A stretch of 23,378 bases of DNA from Pirellulales bacterium. GTDB lineage: Bacteria; Planctomycetota; Planctomycetia; Pirellulales; Thermoguttaceae. The translations under genes were made by a program, and so were the position numbers. Under the pieces are notes generated by a model. The model saw only the letters and a list, made by a program, of their open reading frames with translations, did no database searches and was not told the origin of the DNA. Position 1 is the first letter of the stretch. Each line of letters begins with the position of its first letter. This document shows, in pieces, positions 14,856 to 22,199 of the stretch. The stretch is from NCBI GenBank assembly GCA_030642635.1, contig DAOWNK010000014.1:1-23378 (forward strand), given 5' to 3'.

Positions 14856-14886
14856 CCGCTTGCGGCTTCGCAGTAAGCGCAAAAGT
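14856..14886. repeat. REP element, right member of the 31-nt direct repeat
   Basis: Exact copy of 14130-14160, 22 bp before the RAYT start codon. Confidence 0.9.
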
Positions 14887-14902
14887 ATACGTATAATAGT
14901 GC

Positions 14903-14943
14903 TAAGCCGCAAGCGGCTATGCCAGGCCGCTTGCGGCTTCGCA
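14903..14943. repeat. Inverted pair of REP cores
   Basis: Two further hairpins: TAAGCCGCAAGCGGCT (14903-14918) and GGCCGCTTGCGGCTTCGC (14925-14942), in opposite orientation, between the RAYT gene and the DUF1080 gene. Confidence 0.85.
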
Positions 14944-15000
14944 GGGTACTTGCAATAAAGTAGTAAACTGCTACAATGAATCGTCGTTCAAAATCCCCAC

Positions 15001-15008
15001 AAAGGAGG
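15001..15008 (+). promoter_or_regulatory. Strong Shine-Dalgarno of the DUF1080 gene
   Basis: AAAGGAGG, a near-perfect anti-16S match, 7 nt before the ATG at 15016. It fixes the start and is much stronger than most sites in the window. Confidence 0.85.
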
Positions 15009-15015
15009 ACGTACC

Positions 15016-15699
15016 ATGTATTGCAACACCGGTTTGTTATCAATCCTCGCCGCCGTGATGATCTTGTGTGGGATGACAGTCGCCGAAGAACCCGGCGGCA
15101 AGCCGCTCGATCTGTTCAACGGAAAGAACCTCGACGGTTGGCAATGGTTCAGTATCGAGCCGGACGTGAAAATGAAAAACGTCTGGAGCGTAACCGACGC
15201 CGTGCTGGTCTGCAATGGCGAGCCGACCGGATACATCGCCACCGAAGAGGATTACAAAAACTTCCGCCTGATCGTCGAGTGGCGCTGGGCGCCGGGCGCC
15301 GAGCCGGGTAACAACGGTGTGCTGTTGCGAATCACCGGCAAACCGATCAGCTTCCTGCCGAAGTGTGTCGAGGCGCAGCTTAAAAGCGGCAGCGCCGGCG
15401 ATATCTGGGGTTTTTACGGCTACAAACTCAAGGGAGCGGAGGAGCGATTCACCTCGGTTGAAAACCACGATCTGCTGGGTAACTTCGTCGGCGTCGGTAA
15501 GATCAAGGCCAACGAGAATGCACCGGGCGAGTGGAACCGGTACGAAATTACCTTCGACGGCGGTGTGCTCACACTGGTAATCAACGGCGAGAAGGTGAAC
15601 GAAGCCACCGATTGCGACGTGGTCCCCGGCAAAATCGGCCTACAGTCGGAAGGCGGAGTTATACACTTTCGCACCGTGCAGTTGGCGCCGTTGGATTGA
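15016..15699 (+). CDS. Secreted DUF1080 (3-keto-disaccharide hydrolase-like) protein
   Basis: This 227-residue protein has a signal peptide (1-23, ending MTVA) and then one DUF1080 beta-sandwich. The hallmark LFNGKNLDGW is at 33-42. Further family segments are WSVTDAVLVCNGEPTGYIAT, the NNGVLLRI strand, CVEAQLKSG and the C-terminal GKIGLQSEGGVIHFRTVQL. DUF1080 proteins are extremely numerous in planctomycetes; some act on 3-keto-glucosides and others may only bind carbohydrate, so the enzyme activity is inferred from family only. A very strong ribosome site suggests high expression. It ends in front of a hairpin pair shared with the convergent SDR gene. Confidence 0.9.
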   Translation: MYCNTGLLSILAAVMILCGMTVAEEPGGKPLDLFNGKNLDGWQWFSIEPDVKMKNVWSVTDAVLVCNGEPTGYIATEEDYKNFRLIVEWRWAPGAEPGNNGVLLRITGKPISFLPKCVEAQLKSGSAGDIWGFYGYKLKGAEERFTSVENHDLLGNFVGVGKIKANENAPGEWNRYEITFDGGVLTLVINGEKVNEATDCDVVPGKIGLQSEGGVIHFRTVQLAPLD

Positions 15700-15715
15700 C
15701 GACTCTTATGTAAAA

Positions 15716-15767
15716 CCGCGACCATTGGTCGCGGCTTTGCACAATATGTAAAGACCACTGGTCGCGG
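15716..15767. repeat. Hairpin pair between convergent genes, likely bidirectional terminator
   Basis: A perfect 9-bp palindrome CCGCGACCATTGGTCGCGG (15716-15734) followed by CTTT, and a shorter degenerate copy with GACCACTGGTC (15753-15763). The second copy ends just before the SDR stop codon. The same repeat family occurs three times after rnpB (22121-22195). Confidence 0.7.
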
Positions 15768-15769
15768 TT

Positions 15770-16555
15770 CTACACGTAGCGAGCCATCAGCCGATCTACC
15801 AGCCCGGGCGAGATGCGATTCAGCCGGCACAACAGCCTGCCCCAGCGATACGGGATGATCTCGTGCCGGCCGAGGCGGATTGCACGAACTGTCCGTCGGG
15901 CGACCTCATCTGAACTGACCGCCGCGTGCTCCGGCCACGACGGTTTGCCGGTGCACTCGATCACGCTGTCGAAAAACTCCGTTTCGGTCGTGCCGGGGCT
16001 TACTACAAGCACGTCAATCCCGTCTCGGGCGAACTCCGCACGGATCGACTCGCTGAACCCCTGCACGGCGAACTTGCTGGCCGAATACTCGCTGTTGTGC
16101 GGCACGCCGCGATGGCCCAGGATCGAACTGACGTTGACGACAATCGGATCGACGCCTTGCTTCAACGCCGGCAATGCCGCCCGGGTCATCTCGACCAGTG
16201 CGAAGAAGTTTACCTCGAAGATTCGCCTCAGACGGTCCGGATCGGCATGTTCGAACAGTCCGCTGGCCCCGATGCCCGCGTTGTTTATCAGTATGTCCAG
16301 ACCGCCGAAGCGGGACGTTGCAATGTCGATTGCCCGGTCTCTGACTTCGGCGTTGGTAATATCTCCGGCGACAATTTCCACGCGGCCGCCGACTGCGGTA
16401 ATCTCATCGGCAAGTTGCCGGAGCCGATCTTCGCGCCGTGCGACTATGACTACCGACGCGCCGCATCGTGCCAGTTCAAGCGCAACGGCCCGTCCGATCC
16501 CGCTGGAAGAGCCGGTCACTATCGCTCGGCTGTTTTTGATTTTGCGTTTTGACAT
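15770..16555 (-). CDS. Short-chain dehydrogenase/reductase (SDR)
   Basis: This 261-residue classical SDR has the Rossmann motif TGSSSGIG (14-21), D65 of the adenine pocket, NNAG (91-94), N115, and the catalytic S143/S144, Y157 and K161 (YSASK). ARRED (39-43), with basic residues after strand beta2, favours NADP(H). The C-terminal region EIIPYRWGRLLCRLNRISPGL resembles membrane-associated SDRs of lipid metabolism, but the substrate is unknown. It starts 14 bp after the hflX stop, so the two are probably cotranscribed. Its own stop codon touches the terminator-like hairpins. Confidence 0.9.
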   Translation of the reverse strand: MSKRKIKNSRAIVTGSSSGIGRAVALELARCGASVVIVARREDRLRQLADEITAVGGRVEIVAGDITNAEVRDRAIDIATSRFGGLDILINNAGIGASGLFEHADPDRLRRIFEVNFFALVEMTRAALPALKQGVDPIVVNVSSILGHRGVPHNSEYSASKFAVQGFSESIRAEFARDGIDVLVVSPGTTETEFFDSVIECTGKPSWPEHAAVSSDEVARRTVRAIRLGRHEIIPYRWGRLLCRLNRISPGLVDRLMARYV

Positions 16556-16569
16556 AATTGAGTTATCAG

Positions 16570-17877
16570 TTAAACGTGTTGTCGGTGCGGTCGGACGACG
16601 ACCCCTTCTTCCTCAATTCGGCCGAGGTACTGCTGTGGGATTCTGCAATGTACGACGACACGATTATCGGTATATTTTTTCGACAGCACCTCGCCGTGAG
16701 CGGCAAGGTACGCCACGAGTCGCCCGTTCTCTACGCCCGTCTCGACATCGACGTCTCGAAAGCTCCGGCTCAGTGCGTCGCTAACCGCGGCGGCCAGTTT
16801 CGATAGCCCCTGCCCGCTGCGGGCACTTATCTCCACCGCGTCTGGATACCGATTCTTCAGCCCGTCCAGCCTGGCGCGGTCCGATAGGGCGTCGGCTTTG
16901 TTGAGCACAAGCAGCGTATCTTTCCGCTGGATTCCGATTTCCTCGAGCACCTTGTGCGCGGCGGTGATTTGGTCGTAGACGGCATGGTTTGCGGCATCGG
17001 CCACGTGCAGCATCAGGTTCGCCTGACGTGCCTCTTCCAACGTGGCTTTGAAACTTTCAACCAGGTGGTGCGGCAGATCGCGAATGAACCCGACCGTATC
17101 GCTCAGCAGCACCGGTCCCCAGCCGGGCAACTGCCATCGCCGTGTGCGTGTGTCGAGCGTAGCAAACAGCGCGTCTTGCGTATAGACGTCGGCACTGGTC
17201 AGCGTGTTAAGCAGCGTGCTCTTGCCGGCGTTCGTGTATCCGACCAGCGAAACGGTCATCAACTCGCTCCTGGCGGCCACTTCTCGCTGCTTGCGCCGTT
17301 CGATTGTGTGCAGTTCGTTGCTGAGGTCTCGGATGCGTTTTTCGACCAGCCGCCGGTCTTCTTCCAATTGCGTTTCGCCCGGGCCGCGCAGCCCGACGCT
17401 CATCTTTTGCCGCGACAGGTGCGTCCACATCCGCTTCAGCCTGGGCATTGCGTACTCGTATTGGGCCAGTTCTACGGCGAGCCGTGCCTGGTGCGTTTGG
17501 GCGCGTGTGGCGAAGATGTCCAGTATCAACTCGGTGCGGTCGAGGACCTTGATACCGGTCGCCTTTTCGAGGTTGCGTATCTGGCCTGGGCTAAGGTCGT
17601 TGTCGAAGACAATCACATCGGCGTCCAGCGCGGCGGCCAAGGTGGTTAACTCCTCGACCTTCCCCTTGCCCAGATACGTGGCCGTGGCGGGCTTTTCGCG
17701 ACGTTGGGTCATTCGGCCGACCACTCGCGTACCGGCCGTGGCTGCAAGTCCCTCCAATTCCTCGAGCGGCGGGCATCGAGATTGCCTCTTGCCAAGCAAC
17801 ACGCCGACCAATACGGCCGCCTCGCTGTCGATACTCTCGGCACGGTCTAGTTCGTACACGGCGGGTTGGTTTCTCAC
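16570..17877 (-). CDS. hflX: Ribosome-associated GTPase HflX
   Basis: This 435-residue GTPase belongs to the Obg/HflX group and splits stalled or stressed 70S ribosomes in known species. The N-terminal HflX domain (about 20-195) contains the ATYLGKGK loop and VGLRGPGETQLEEDRR (161-176). The G domain has G1 GYTNAGKS (213-220), G3 DTVG (260-263) and G4 NKAD (326-329). Length is normal. The start is GTG at 17877; an in-frame stop lies 30 bp upstream, leaving no room for another start. The gene follows the small helical protein by 20 bp and precedes the SDR by 14 bp, all on one strand. Confidence 0.95.
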   Translation of the reverse strand: MRNQPAVYELDRAESIDSEAAVLVGVLLGKRQSRCPPLEELEGLAATAGTRVVGRMTQRREKPATATYLGKGKVEELTTLAAALDADVIVFDNDLSPGQIRNLEKATGIKVLDRTELILDIFATRAQTHQARLAVELAQYEYAMPRLKRMWTHLSRQKMSVGLRGPGETQLEEDRRLVEKRIRDLSNELHTIERRKQREVAARSELMTVSLVGYTNAGKSTLLNTLTSADVYTQDALFATLDTRTRRWQLPGWGPVLLSDTVGFIRDLPHHLVESFKATLEEARQANLMLHVADAANHAVYDQITAAHKVLEEIGIQRKDTLLVLNKADALSDRARLDGLKNRYPDAVEISARSGQGLSKLAAAVSDALSRSFRDVDVETGVENGRLVAYLAAHGEVLSKKYTDNRVVVHCRIPQQYLGRIEEEGVVVRPHRQHV

Positions 17878-17897
17878 GTTACGTTTGTCGATAAACT

Positions 17898-18107
17898 CTA
17901 AGCGTTACTCATTCGTGCGATCGAATGCCCCTCAAACCGTGCAATCTCTTCCGTTAATTGATTGATGAGACCCTTGAGTGATCGCAGTGTTAGTTCTTGT
18001 ACGTGATCGACACCATCACTTTGTTGGCGAATTGCATCGTAGCGCTGCTGAAGCAATTGCAGCTTTTCGCGAGTTATGTCCGATTCTCGTTGGGTCTGTA
18101 TATTCAT
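17898..18107 (-). CDS. Small helical protein coupled to the nucleotidyltransferase
   Basis: This 69-residue protein is predicted to be almost wholly helical (KLQLLQQRYDAIRQQ, then VQELTLRSLKGLINQLTEEI) with no signal peptide or known motif. Its ATG overlaps the stop codon of the nucleotidyltransferase as ATGA, so the two are translationally coupled. Such small downstream partners are typical of two-gene accessory modules, and an antitoxin or chaperone role is possible but not shown. It does not resemble HEPN partners of MNT enzymes. Confidence 0.7.
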   Translation of the reverse strand: MNIQTQRESDITREKLQLLQQRYDAIRQQSDGVDHVQELTLRSLKGLINQLTEEIARFEGHSIARMSNA

Positions 18108-18505
18108 AGCATTACCTCAATCATTCCTTTTGGAATTCGACATCGATCTGTCGCAAATATTGTTTCTACCAACAGGTCGAAACCGTCGTGATTTACTAAT
18201 TCGATCTCTAGAAATGGTAAACCACCGATCAATTCTGCCTCGGCCTTGCGATCTCGTGGAAAACCATGTCCGATTAAAAGCACGCAATCTACATCGTTTG
18301 GTTCTAAAGTTTCTGTGACAAAACTCCCGTTCACAATTAACCGCTCAACACCTGCTTCAATGGCCAAGTCAACAAGCCAACGAAGAGATTCCATCTGCAC
18401 CTGTCGCACCTCGGATTGCCGGCCAAACCGATTTGCAATTTCGCTAAGCGATACTGAGTGAATCCCGGGAGGCAAATAGCCATGCTCATTGAATTTAGGG
18501 ATCAT
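18104..18505 (-). CDS. DUF6932-like protein with nucleotidyltransferase motif
   Basis: This 133-residue protein starts MIPKFNEHGYLPPGIH, which I associate with the DUF6932 family. The segment IVNGSFVTETLEPNDVDCVL (57-76) fits the minimal nucleotidyltransferase pattern: G60-S61 followed by D71-x-D73. A third acidic residue could be E98 or D104. It may therefore transfer nucleotides to a protein or RNA, as MNT-type toxins/antitoxins do, but substrate and activity are unknown. A TTG further upstream is possible; ATG 18505 is preferred because it matches the family N-terminus. It is AT-rich against its neighbours and lies 27 bp after a broken PIN toxin gene, so it looks like an acquired accessory module with the next gene. 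Confidence 0.75.
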   Translation of the reverse strand: MIPKFNEHGYLPPGIHSVSLSEIANRFGRQSEVRQVQMESLRWLVDLAIEAGVERLIVNGSFVTETLEPNDVDCVLLIGHGFPRDRKAEAELIGGLPFLEIELVNHDGFDLLVETIFATDRCRIPKGMIEVML

Positions 18506-18532
18506 GTGTACATACAATCAGTTTAACAACAA

Positions 18533-18622
18533 TTAGACTGGAAACCGAATTGCGAAAGGTTCAAACAGCAATGCACTAACGATTACATTTGTATCAAAGA
18601 CATATCGGTCTTTAATGTTCAT
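18533..18622 (-). pseudogene. Truncated PIN-domain toxin (VapC-like)
   Basis: The minus strand reads MNIKDRYVFDTNVIVSALLF and 9 more residues before a stop. FDTNVIVSALL is the first strand and first catalytic aspartate of PIN ribonucleases of the 'PIN family toxin component' type, normally about 130-140 residues. Only the first ~20 residues are PIN-like; the rest is unrelated. The start overlaps the antitoxin end by 11 nt, as in intact modules. The toxin must be inactive. Confidence 0.8.
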
Positions 18623-18839
18623 CGAGGGTCGATTTCAGTAGTTCCGGTGTAAGGCCGCGTTCTTGTGCCTTTTTACTAATTTCGCGCATAACATGCTTTA
18701 ACGACGTACCCGGGCGCGTCGCGTCGCTTAGTCGGAGACTAAGAAGTGTGTCGAGCTTGCGTCGATTATCTTCAGAAGCGGCCCGGTATGCAACAGCCGC
18801 TTCGGCGTCTACATGAATTGTAATTTCGTCTATTTCCAT
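18612..18839 (-). CDS. Antitoxin of a PIN-family toxin-antitoxin pair
   Basis: This 75-residue protein begins MEIDEITIHVDAEAAVAYRA and continues with a helical dimerisation-like stretch (NRRKLDTLLSLRL) and a charged C-terminus (SLKHVMREISKKAQERGLTPELL). This order, beta-strand then helices then a toxin-binding tail, is usual for antitoxins encoded just before PIN toxins. The frame is open far upstream into rsgA, but ATG 18839 has GGAGA 8 nt away and begins the domain. The toxin gene that overlaps its end is truncated, so the antitoxin is an orphan. It may still repress its own promoter or protect against related toxins. Confidence 0.75.
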   Translation of the reverse strand: MEIDEITIHVDAEAAVAYRAASEDNRRKLDTLLSLRLSDATRPGTSLKHVMREISKKAQERGLTPELLKSTLDEH

Positions 18840-18886
18840 ATTCTGTTCTCCAGACACCTTCAGTCTATCATATCGCCCCCTACCTT

Positions 18887-20029
18887 TCAATCTCCATCCG
18901 CTTCTATCAAATTGCAATAGCTTTCGTAGCGTCGCTCGTCGAGCCGGCCGTCGGCCACGGCGTTTTTCACCGCACAGTCGTCTTCGTGCGTGTGGGTGCA
19001 GTTGGGAAACCGGCATAGGTTCGCATACGGACGCAAATCGCGATAGAAACCGGCTACCTCCTCGGGTATCACGTCCCAAAGCTGGAACCGACGTATGCCG
19101 GGCGTGTCGACCACGTACCCGCCGCAACACAGCGGCAGCAACTCGGCGGCGGCCGTCGTGTGGCGGCCCTTCGACGTATCGGTGCTGACCGCACGCACTC
19201 GCAGCTTCAACGTCGGGTCGATTGCGTTGAGCAACGACGACTTTCCCACGCCGCTCTGCCCGGCCACCACGCTCTCCATGCCGGTCAGCACTCGGCGGAA
19301 CCGGTCCACACCGAAACCGGTTTTGGCGCTGAGCAACAGCACCTGGTATCCCATCTGGCTGTACACGCCGATAAGCGGCTGCAAGCCGGCCGGATCAACC
19401 AGATCGACTTTGTTGATGCAGATGATCGGCTGCACGTTGCCCTTTTCTGCGGTAATCAGCATCCGGTCGATCAGATTCGGCTTCAATCGAGGCCGAGCGG
19501 CGCTGGAGATGATCAACAACTGATCGACGTTGGTGACGATGACCTGCTGTCGCCGGCGGCTGGTCCGACAGATGCTTCCGTACCGAGGTTCTACCCGTTC
19601 GATAACACCTTCGGCCGGGCAGGTGTTCTCGACCGGCCGGAACAGCACACGATCGCCGGCCGCCACGACGTGACGCTGATCGGTGGCGATGGTTTTAAGC
19701 AGCCGCCGTGTGGCGCAGCGATAGATTTGCCCTGCATCGTCCTCGACCGTGCTTATCAGCCCGCGAACGGAAAGTACCCGGCCGGGCAGGCAGGCCGATT
19801 CATCGACGTGCAGGTGCACGTCAAGGCCCGGCTCGTCGCCGGTGTCGAGTTGTGTGCCGCGGACAGTCCGTTTTCTGGCAAGCTCGCCCTTGCCGCTGAG
19901 GCGTTCGTGTTGCTTTGTGTCTTCCTCTTCGAAGCCGTGGCGGTCGAACTGCCTGGTCCAGTCGGTGCGGCGTGTACGCACGCTCCTGTTCTTTTGGAAG
20001 TGTGTGCGGATTTTTTTATTCTTCGCCAT
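18887..20029 (-). CDS. rsgA: Ribosome small-subunit biogenesis GTPase RsgA
   Basis: RsgA (YjeQ) is a circularly permuted GTPase that checks late 30S maturation. After an OB fold (about 80-150) come G4 NKVD (206-209), then G1 GQSGVGKSS (257-265) and G3 DTPG (308-311), the permuted order. The C-terminal zinc finger is C339, C344, H346, C352 (CRFPNCTHTHEDDC). At 380 residues it is longer than E. coli RsgA because of a basic N-terminal extension (1-75) rich in R and K, likely an rRNA-binding tail. ATG 20029 lies 7 bp after the FHA gene stop, so the two form an operon. Confidence 0.95.
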   Translation of the reverse strand: MAKNKKIRTHFQKNRSVRTRRTDWTRQFDRHGFEEEDTKQHERLSGKGELARKRTVRGTQLDTGDEPGLDVHLHVDESACLPGRVLSVRGLISTVEDDAGQIYRCATRRLLKTIATDQRHVVAAGDRVLFRPVENTCPAEGVIERVEPRYGSICRTSRRRQQVIVTNVDQLLIISSAARPRLKPNLIDRMLITAEKGNVQPIICINKVDLVDPAGLQPLIGVYSQMGYQVLLLSAKTGFGVDRFRRVLTGMESVVAGQSGVGKSSLLNAIDPTLKLRVRAVSTDTSKGRHTTAAAELLPLCCGGYVVDTPGIRRFQLWDVIPEEVAGFYRDLRPYANLCRFPNCTHTHEDDCAVKNAVADGRLDERRYESYCNLIEADGD

Positions 20030-20036
20030 TCTAATA

Positions 20037-20525
20037 TTAGCCCGAGTCTCCGCGAAAACGTAGCTGGCCCGGTAAATCGTCCGTTACTTCGTATCGCTGC
20101 TGCTCGTCAAGATCCTTGTCTTTTTTCACACGTGCCCGGCTCAATCGCTTGTGTTCCAGGCCGGCGCGCTCAAGGAGCGATTTGCCGAAGACGTTGGAAT
20201 CGAGCACTTCGTCCGGCGGCGGGCCTACGGCGCCCAACTCGGCCGGTGAATATTTCAACTCATATTTGTGCTTGGCGATTGATAGGATATCGCCCGGGTC
20301 AATCCGCTTCTCGGTTACGCGAACGCCGTTTACCTTCACCCCGTTGCGACTGTTCATGTCGCGCACGTACCAATATCCGCCGTTTATTGCTAATTGGCAG
20401 TGATGGGCCGAGACGTTTGAGAATCGCAGGACGATGTTGCAGCTTTCGCGCCGCCCGACCAGCAGAACCCTTTTCAGCAGCGGTATGGAATCGCCGCCAC
20501 CCAGTGGTATCAGTTCACCGTACAT
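20037..20525 (-). CDS. FHA-domain protein
   Basis: This 162-residue protein has an FHA domain (about 1-95) with the phosphothreonine-binding signature: G24-R25, S39 with H42 (NVSAHHCQL), NSRNG (58-62) and VNG (65-67). The C-terminal 65 residues are charged and disordered-looking. It should bind phosphothreonine peptides and so link Ser/Thr kinase signalling to a partner. It precedes rsgA by 7 bp, and RsgA is a known kinase target in some bacteria, so a functional link is possible. Just before the ATG at 20525 is TATACT, 4 nt upstream, and no Shine-Dalgarno, so the mRNA may be nearly leaderless. Confidence 0.88.
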   Translation of the reverse strand: MYGELIPLGGGDSIPLLKRVLLVGRRESCNIVLRFSNVSAHHCQLAINGGYWYVRDMNSRNGVKVNGVRVTEKRIDPGDILSIAKHKYELKYSPAELGAVGPPPDEVLDSNVFGKSLLERAGLEHKRLSRARVKKDKDLDEQQRYEVTDDLPGQLRFRGDSG

Positions 20526-20603
20526 GATTAGTATAATTGTGAGTGTCCGGGATTACTATGTAAAGCCGCTCCCGGATACCACTAAGTTTAACTAGGTACC
20601 GGA

Positions 20604-21569
20604 TTGGCGTCAACAAAAAAGTCCCCTGAAGGTCACTGCAAGCCGACCGATTGGCGGTCGGCCGGGCTGCTGTGGTTCAGCCGTAACTTCTTCTGGCGCA
20701 AGAAGTTCGGACACCGGATATGGAGGGTAAGCGTAGATGCCGGCCTGGGCTGCCCAAACCGCGACGGTACACTGGGCACCGGCGGGTGCGTCTTCTGCAA
20801 CCCGGAAAGCTTCAGCCTCGGCCGACGCTCCGCTTCAAAGTCGATATCGCAGCAAATCGAGGAAGGAATCCGGCGGCTTAAGGCCAGATACGGCGTGGAT
20901 CGGTTCGTCGCGTACTTCCAGCCCGGCAGCAACACGTACGCAACGGTCGAGCACCTCCGGTCGATCTATCAGCAGGCCATCGCACACCCCAAGGTGGTGG
21001 GGTTAATCGTCGGCACCCGGCCCGATTGTGTATCGGAAGAGTGCCTCGATCTGCTTGCCGAGCTGGCCGGCCGGACCTGGGTGTCGGTCGAGTACGGACT
21101 GCAAAGTATCCACGATAGGTCGCTTAAGTGGATGCATCGTGGGCATGACTACGAGACGTTCGTCGAGACGGTTCGCCGGAGCCGCGGACGAGGGTTCGAG
21201 ATCGGTGCCCACGTTATTCTCGGCCTGCCCGACGAATCGACCGAAGATATACTCTCTACCGCCCGGGAGTTGGCTCGGCTTGAAATTAACTCGGTTAAAC
21301 TGCACAATTTACACGCTGTAGTCAATACTCCGCTGGCAGATATGGTGGCCTCCGGCGAAGTGCGGCTACCGCAGTTCGACCAATACGTAGGCTATGTGGT
21401 CGATTTTCTGGAAGAGCTGCCGGTCAGTTGCGTCATCGATCGGCTCGTCGGCAATGCCCCGAGTGAATATCTCATCGGGCCGAGTTGGTGTGCAGACAAA
21501 TCGGCCGTCCTGGCGGCAATCGAGGCCGAGTTCCGACGTCGCGGCACGTGTCAAGGCCACGCCACATAA
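20604..21569 (+). CDS. Radical SAM protein of the YhcC / TIGR01212 family
   Basis: This 321-residue protein has the spaced cluster CPNRDGTLGTGGCVFC (C50, C62, C65), the unusual arrangement of the YhcC family, which would ligate a [4Fe-4S] cluster for S-adenosylmethionine cleavage. Further family segments are YFQPGSNTYA (109-118), VGTRPDCV, VSVEYGLQS (SAM-binding strand) and GAHVILGLPDE. The reaction is unknown. There is no ATG before residue 175; a stop at 20589-20591 limits the start to the TTG at 20604 or a nearby codon, so the N-terminus is uncertain. A REP copy follows 2 bp after the stop. Confidence 0.9.
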   Translation: MASTKKSPEGHCKPTDWRSAGLLWFSRNFFWRKKFGHRIWRVSVDAGLGCPNRDGTLGTGGCVFCNPESFSLGRRSASKSISQQIEEGIRRLKARYGVDRFVAYFQPGSNTYATVEHLRSIYQQAIAHPKVVGLIVGTRPDCVSEECLDLLAELAGRTWVSVEYGLQSIHDRSLKWMHRGHDYETFVETVRRSRGRGFEIGAHVILGLPDESTEDILSTARELARLEINSVKLHNLHAVVNTPLADMVASGEVRLPQFDQYVGYVVDFLEELPVSCVIDRLVGNAPSEYLIGPSWCADKSAVLAAIEAEFRRRGTCQGHAT

Positions 21570-21570
21570 C

Positions 21571-21585
21571 GCCGCTTGCGGCTTA
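21571..21585. repeat. REP core after the radical SAM gene
   Basis: GCCGCTTGCGGCTTA, the same hairpin as the RAYT-linked copies, about 6.7 kb away from the transposase. A short CCCCTGATCCCTGACCCCC tract follows. Confidence 0.75.
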
Positions 21586-21652
21586 GCACTGGCCCCTGAT
21601 CCCTGACCCCCTTTACCACCAGGCAACAGACGGGTATTGTTACTATAGAGTT

Positions 21653-22105
21653 CGCAGTGGACCGGACGGCCGTCGGCCGGGAACGGATGGGTCGCCATAT
21701 CGGCCCGCAACCAGTCCCGGCGGGAGGAAAGTCCGGGCTCCACAGGACACGGTGATGGGTAACGCCCACCGGCCGCAAGGCCAGGGAAAGTGCAACAGAA
21801 AGCAGACCGCCGCCCGGACATTCATTTGCCGGACGGTAAGGGTGAAACGGTGAGGTAAGAGCTCACCAGCAGGCTGGGCGACCGGCTTGGCTAGGCAAAC
21901 CCCATCGGGAGCAAGGTCAAACAGGCAGCAGCGGCAACTCCGGCCCGGAGCACTGGGTCGGCCGTGCCCGTGGGCTAGTCCGGCCCGCTATCGACTGCCG
22001 GGTAGGTCGCTCGAGGGGGCGGGTAATCGCCCTCCTAGATAAATGGCCGTCGTCCCCTTCCTAAAATCAGTTGGGGTACAGAACCCGGCTTACAGGTCTG
22101 CTGCG
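21653..22105 (+). ncRNA. rnpB: RNase P RNA (bacterial type A)
   Basis: This is the catalytic RNA of RNase P, which trims tRNA 5' leaders. Conserved segments appear in order: GGAGGAAAGTCCGGGCTCC (21722-21740, P4 5' side), CAGGGAAAGTGCAACAGAAA (21782-21801), AGGGTGAAACGGTGAGGTAA, GAGCAAGGTCAAACAGG, the 3' TAGATAAATGGCCGTC and ACAGAACCCGGCTTACAGGT, which closes P4. The ends pair: CGCAGTGGACC (21653-21663) with GGTCTGCTGCG (22095-22105). Length of about 450 nt is at the large end of type A. A TACTAT -10-like hexamer at 21641-21646 suits a start at 21653. No protein gene is in this stretch. Confidence 0.95.
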
Positions 22106-22120
22106 GACTCCTTTGCAAAA

Positions 22121-22195
22121 CCGCGACCAATGGTCGCGGCTTTACAGTAGCACGACCACCGGTCGCGGCTTTGTGGTGGCGCGACCACCGGTCGC
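22121..22195. repeat. Three hairpins in tandem after rnpB
   Basis: Copies of a GACC-N-GGTC palindrome with CGCGG arms at 22121-22139 (perfect 9-bp stem), 22153-22165 and 22181-22195, spaced about 30 nt and each followed by GGCTTT. They belong to the same family as 15716-15734. The T-rich tails allow a terminator role for both rnpB and the convergent RHH gene, whose stop codon lies at 22200-22202 in the last tail. Confidence 0.8.
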
Positions 22196-22199
22196 GGCT

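Noticed and set aside
19160..20527. 455-residue frame antisense to rsgA and the FHA gene
   Set aside because: It spans two confident genes on the other strand and has shadow-type composition.
21366..21821. 151-residue minus-strand frame over the radical SAM gene end and rnpB
   Set aside because: It runs across two well-supported features on the other strand.
22121..22195. CRISPR array after rnpB
   Set aside because: Three variable palindromes only, with short similar spacers and no cas genes; better explained as hairpin repeats.
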